Below are positions 59,643 to 64,000 of a DNA stretch of 64,000 nucleotides, one piece after another. Source of the stretch: Rana temporaria (taxonomy: Eukaryota > Chordata > Amphibia > Anura > Ranidae); NCBI RefSeq assembly GCF_905171775.1, contig NC_053497.1, positions 104,803,157-104,867,156 of the forward strand. The letters are read 5' to 3'. Under the pieces are notes generated by a model. That model did no database searches, was not told the origin of the DNA, and was given only the letters and a program-made list of their open reading frames with translations. Position 1 is the first letter of the stretch; the number at the start of each line of letters is the position of its first letter. Both the position numbers and the translations under genes were made by a program.

Positions 59643-60093
59643 AGTGTAAGTTCACCTTTATAGAAAATATGTAAGGTGACTTTACACTGTTCCCCCTCCC
59701 CATCCCCCCCCCCTCCAGTCCCAATGTACAGTACTGTAGTCCTGAGATCCTGATCTCTTAGGGATCGAAATGCTGCTTCACCTGGTCCAGGTATTCGAAA
59801 TCCCGTGCCTATTCTCCTTTCTGTACCTGTGTGCGGACAAGAGACATTCTAATTGGTCAACACTGTCACACGAACAGCGCTGACCTATCACAATCCGTCT
59901 AGCCCGTGCTGTCAGCCCTGCGAGGAGTGGAGAGAAAGCCAGGAGGATTTCAAATCCCCAGACCGACGAAGCAGTGTTCGTGTCCCTGACAGAGCAGGTT
60001 AGTGGGACAGGGACTACAGTACAGTGGGACAGAGGGGGATGGGATCCAGTGTAAGGTCACCTTACAGATTTTCTGTAAAGGTGAACTTGCCCT
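59643..60093. mobile_element. TTAA-flanked MITE
   Basis: Left AGTGTAAGTTCACCTTTATA, right TGTAAAGGTGAACTTGCCCT, TTAA at 59639-59642 and 60094-60097. Subterminal AAGGTGAC/GTCACCTT pair is also inverted. Confidence 0.75.
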
Positions 60094-60244
60094 TTAAGGT
60101 GACCTGAGGGGATTGTATGACTTTAGGCAAGCTGTCAGGTGAATGTGTGAACAATTCAGTGGTTGGTTGCACTTGGATATTGCAGATATTCATTGAACTA
60201 TGACTATATATCATTTGCTGAATTCCATTTCTTGTTTTCTGCAG

Positions 60245-60407
60245 ATTCAGCCAAAAGATTTACCGCGGAAAGATGGCGAAATGCAGTATATCTACCTTCA
60301 AGCACAATCAAAATCTTTCACCAAAGAGGAAAAAGTGGCAGTTATTTACGAAAATGGGCACCTTTTCATCCAGACTGACAAAGCTGTCTACACGCCTGAC
60401 CAATCTG
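60245..60407 (+). CDS. C5: Complement C5, exon 3 (MG1 to MG2)
   Basis: Acceptor TTTCTTGTTTTCTGCAG; 54 codons plus G, then donor GTAACA. The product includes IQPKDLPRKDGEMQYIYLQA and HLFIQTDKAVYTPDQS. The TDK.VYTP.Q motif marks the start of MG2 throughout the C3/C4/C5/A2M family, and IQPK.LP is found in human C5. The split codon G|TA gives valine in exon 4. Intron 2 is about 4.05 kb. Confidence 0.96.
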
Positions 60408-62595
60408 GTAACATCATGAAATGCTCCCCTCACCTGGAGGGAACCTCCTAAATAATCTGCACTCTGTTATATTTTTATTGCATATGTACACAGGGCAGCC
60501 ATTTTTGCTAATTGCATATGCAGGCTGTACCTTTTGCTTAGTGATTCTACCGTACTTTACTGATCAACTGACTGTACTCTGTAGTATACAAATACGCATT
60601 ACAGATCTGTGTTTAATGTGTAGACACCCTGCTCCAAGCAGAAGTGACTAATTAAGTTTAGTTTATTGCATTGTAATCAACCAGAGTTGAATTTATAGTT
60701 CTGCTTTCTTTTAATTTCCCTAAGTTTTGGTTATTGTTTTCTTCTTCCTTCAGCTGGGATGTGTCCTCGCAATAGTGTAAGAAGATCGAATAACCAGAGT
60801 TATAAATATGCAAATCTCCCTGGCCAACTACTGGGAAGTTTATTGCCAATGGTGCATGCTGGGGAAAGGTATATATATATTTGGGGGAACCTTCTGGAAG
60901 CTCTCTTACCTTCCTGCCTGAGGAGGGTGTTTGCTGTTGGCTCCTCTCTAGGCAGCAGGCCTGCAAGGTCGGATACATATGCCTAGAGTAAGGTAGGCCC
61001 AAACCTGCCTGGGGTCTAAAGTGTTCACTGCCTGGTCGGAAGGTCTGTGCAGAAGTAAAGCTGAATTCTGGATTGGATAACCAGGGACGGACTTTACTCA
61101 AAAGTGTTCCAAAGAGCTAGAAGGCCTAGGGTATTTCTATTTTTGCAACCCCACTATATTTCGTGAACCTGGGGTGTTTAGCTCAGTGGTAGATATGTTT
61201 TTACAGTGAGTCCATGGCAGTTGGCACTTTGGTTTAAGGGCATGGCATATGTTTTTTTTTAAAGGAAACAGAAAGAAACTTCATATAACAGCAGGTTTCC
61301 CACACTAGGGTAATCTTCAACAAACACAACTTATAAAAAAATACTGAGCCACCTGGCTCTTAGGCTCATTCAGTCTCAATTGCAGTACCTGACTGCACGG
61401 ACTCAATCCTGGCCTCCAAATATGATTCTCCAGCCACTCTCTGAGACTTCTGGGCTTCCTCCAGCTTCCCTGGATTCGCTAGCTGCCTCAGGCTTTCCCA
61501 GTCTTGTAGACCCTCTCTTGGTCTCCCTTTTCTCAAAGCTGAGGTGACCATCCCAGTCCTTTGGGCAAAAAGTTCCCCCCACCAGGAATGCAGTCTGACA
61601 GAAACAAACAGGTCTCCTGACAGATGTCTGCCACCAAATGGCAGCAACTGCCCTGAGCTATGATCAGATCTGACCACCTGTGCACTAACACCGGCTGTAG
61701 GCAACTAGCAAAACCAAGACACAGGACTGAAGGCTCACACAGGCACCCGCTGAGCGCAGGAGGGCCGAATGCACTTCTTATTGCAGCCACCGCTCCTTTT
61801 CTCCCTCCGCCTACAGTGCTGCCAGCTTCTTTTCCTCTTTCTCCCTCTGGCTGCACTGCAGGGGAATTGGTCCTAGCACATTTGCCCCTTCCATCTGCTG
61901 TCCATGCCCCTTGTTTACCCCACAGCACCTCCGGCTTCCCTCCTCTCCCGCCAGCAGCTACTGCATGCACAAAGGGAGATGTTTCAGGATAGAGTAGGGC
62001 AAGTAAATATGTAATTTACTGGCCCCTTTCTTTCCTGAATGAACACAGGGAGCGGTCGGTACTAATCACTCCTGTGTCCAGTCATCACTGAAGCATAGTA
62101 AACATTGCTTACTATGCTTCAGTTTGTGAATGAGCAGGAAGCCTCAGAGCGCTTCCTATTCATTAATCTGTGCTGCTGAGGCTGCAAAGAAAGAAACTGA
62201 TAAATATATGTCTTCAGTCACTGTCGGCTGTGAAGGGGGGCCCTGTCAGTTAGACTGTATGGGGCCCCGCAATTTCCAACAGCAGCCCTGCAGCCACCAC
62301 ATCTCAGGACAGGTAAGCTGTAATACATTACAATTTTTTTATATTTAAATATGCTTTTAGTTGAACACTACATAGATAATGCCTCAAACGTGAGAGATTT
62401 ACCAAAGTGTGAGGTGAGCTGAGGGAACACATTCCCATGTTTGCTTCAAGCTTTCAACCAAAAAAAGGAAACGCTCTACTATTTTTCTACAGCATATACC
62501 AGTAACTGTTTTTCTAAAATACATGCAGGTTCTGTTGGTTTCGTGGTCCCTCACTTGACCCTTTAATGTCTTTTTTTTTTTTTTTATATTCACAG
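60408..62595. other. C5 intron 3, no recognised element
   Basis: Mixed sequence; an A-box-like GTTTAGCTCAGTGGTAGAT lies at about 61176-61194 but without a tRNA B box. Frames on both strands near 61400-61990 lack splice support or recognisable domains. Confidence 0.4.
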
Positions 62596-62666
62596 TAAAG
62601 ATCCGGGTCTATTCCATGGATGAGGAGCTGAGACCAGCCCGCCGCCGGGTCACCCTCACTTTCTTG
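62596..62666 (+). CDS. C5: Complement C5, exon 4 (start of MG2)
   Basis: Acceptor TTTTTTTATATTCACAG; TA completes valine, then 23 codons to TTC TTG before donor GTAAAT. KIRVYSMDEELRPARRRVTL TFL matches the human C5 stretch [23 protein letters not shown]. The next exons lie beyond the right edge; residues visible total 165 of roughly 1,680 in the full protein. Confidence 0.95.
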
Positions 62667-62752
62667 GTAAATTGTTATGTTGTGTTTATTCAGCTTATTG
62701 GAACATAAGCAGCATTATTACAGCTTTGAGCCCTGCTAGAGTCATAGTGGGG

Positions 62753-62840
62753 CTCAGGAAGGTAGTGCCATAGTGGGGCTCAGGAAGGTAGTGCCATAGT
62801 GGGGCTCAGGAAGGTAGTGCCATAGTGGGGCTCAGGAAAA
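62753..62840. repeat. 26-bp tandem repeat, about 3.5 copies
   Basis: Unit GGGGCTCAGGAAGGTAGTGC plus CATAGT in C5 intron 4. Confidence 0.85.
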
Positions 62841-63249
62841 CCTGCAAGAGCACATGAGTGCAACATGCAAGGGAAGATGGTGGTGACATGTGTTTGCATC
62901 ACTGTGAAATTCACATTGCTGGTGTGCAGCAGGTGATATTTAAAATTAAAGTTAAATCCTGATAAAGCCTACTAAAGCATTAAAGCTACAGCCAGCACTT
63001 CCAAATAAGTGAACGTTAGGATAGATAAACAGATAGACAGACAAATAGAAACATACTTCCTGGCTTTGGCTGACGAAAACCTCAGGAAAGGCCTTCCAGT
63101 ACTCACTCCTCTAACTTATTCAGGTGTATGTATGTGTGAATTTTTTCTTGAGCTAGTGAACTCTGTAAGCAACAAGCACTTTACTACAATAGGGAGCAAT
63201 AGGGAGATTCTGCAAAATAGACCTAAATCTCATGCCGCGTACACACCAT

Positions 63250-64000
63250 GGCCCGGATTCAGGTACAACTTGCGCATTATTTGCGGAGGCACAGGGCAAC
63301 GATGTTGCCCTACGCCCCCGCAAATAATTTGCGCTGCCCTCGATTCACGGAGCAGTAGCTCCGTTAATTGCGAGGGCGCGCCGGCAAAATTGCCCAGCGT
63401 AAGCGCGCGCAATGTAAATGATCCCGCCGGGGGCGGTAATCATTTAAATTAGGTGCGCTCCCGCCCTGAGCGTACAGCGCGTGCTCCGTCGGGAAACTTT
63501 CCCGACGTGCATTGTGGCAAATGACGTCGCAAGGACGTCATTTGCTTCAAAGTGAACGTGAATGGCGTCCAGCGCCATTCACGATTCACTTACGCAAACG
63601 ACGTAAAATTCGAACGTCGCGACGTGGGAACGCCGGGTATCCTATAGCATTGGCTGCGCCTGCTTTCAGGATGTGTAACCTTACGCGAAACCCGATGTAC
63701 GCAAACCATTGGCTGCGCCTGCTATTAGGATGTGTAACCTTACGCGAAACCCGACGTATGCAAACTACGTAATTTGCGTACGCAGGGCTCGCGCAACGTT
63801 GTGAATCGGTGTTAGTATGCAATTTGCATACTATACACAGATCACAATGGGAGTGCCCCCTAGCGGTCATCGCTAGAATGCAGCCTAAAATCTGCGTGGC
63901 ATAAGAGCCTTATGCCACGCAGATTTTAGGCTGCAGTCGGCGTAACGAGTTCTCTGAATCAGGAGAACTCGTTACGCCGGCACAAGTCAGCAATTGCGCT
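63250..64000. mobile_element. Palindromic MITE copy 9, runs off the right edge
   Basis: Left end GGCCCGGATTCAGGTAC resembles copies 4 and 6. The interior has a tandem duplication of about 60 bp (63648-63770, ATTGGCTGCGCCTGCT units) and a hairpin CTGCGTGGCATAAGAGCC near 63890. The right terminus is outside the window. Confidence 0.6.

Noticed and set aside
60163..60451. Longer frames continuing past C5 exon 3
   Set aside because: Readthrough into introns; the exon limits follow the AG and GT sites and phase agreement with exons 2 and 4.
61170..61200. tRNA-like A box (TAGCTCAGTGGTAGA)
   Set aside because: No acceptor stem, anticodon arm or B box follows within the needed distance; possibly an old SINE trace or chance.
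61533..61992. 145-codon minus and 110-codon plus frames in C5 intron 3
   Set aside because: Overlap on opposite strands, no recognisable domain, and no consensus splice pairing.

Overview
This is eukaryotic, vertebrate nuclear DNA. It contains parts of two spliced genes, with consensus GT-AG splice sites and preserved reading phase, set in sequence that is mostly transposons and satellites. No bacterial, viral or RNA genes were recognised. Protein similarity, moderate intron sizes and the dense families of short palindromic DNA transposons suggest an amphibian, most likely a frog. The species cannot be fixed from the sequence alone.

Gene 1 is on the minus strand. Six coding exons between 20463 and 9223 encode the first 315 residues of centriolin (CNTRL/CEP110): the start codon, five leucine-rich repeats and the first coiled coil. 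The rest lies to the left, beyond position 1. Upstream are three candidate 5' untranslated exons (22702-22794, 23274-23296, 25632-25676) and a CpG-rich promoter candidate at 28155-28440. That promoter carries a perfect RFX X-box, as expected for a centrosome/cilium gene, and a YY1 motif.

Gene 2 is on the plus strand. Four exons (45440-45507, 55999-56191, 60245-60407, 62596-62666) encode the first 165 residues of complement component C5: the signal peptide, MG1 and the start of MG2. It runs off the right edge. CNTRL and C5 lie head to head with about 25 kb between start codons, the same arrangement as in mammals, which supports both identifications.

Everything else is non-coding. By position: 1-9222 is a CNTRL intron holding a hAT-like element, a palindromic element and a decayed Tc1/mariner element with a LINE insertion. 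9224-20291 holds CNTRL introns with palindromic MITEs, a hAT carrying a transposase remnant, a near-perfect 137-base hairpin and further hATs. 20496-28154 is the CNTRL 5' region with a hAT and two large minisatellites. 28440-45439 is the intergenic interval, packed with nested TTAA-flanked, Harbinger-like, hAT and Tc1-like elements. 45508-64000 is C5 introns, again full of nested elements.

Several insertions are defined to the base by target-site duplications: 8-bp (hAT), TTAA (piggyBac-like), TAA/TTA (Harbinger-like) and TA (Tc1/mariner). The most unusual pattern is that four hAT-type elements with exact 8-bp duplications each carry a large internal minisatellite, with periods of 26, 27, 35 and 47 bp.
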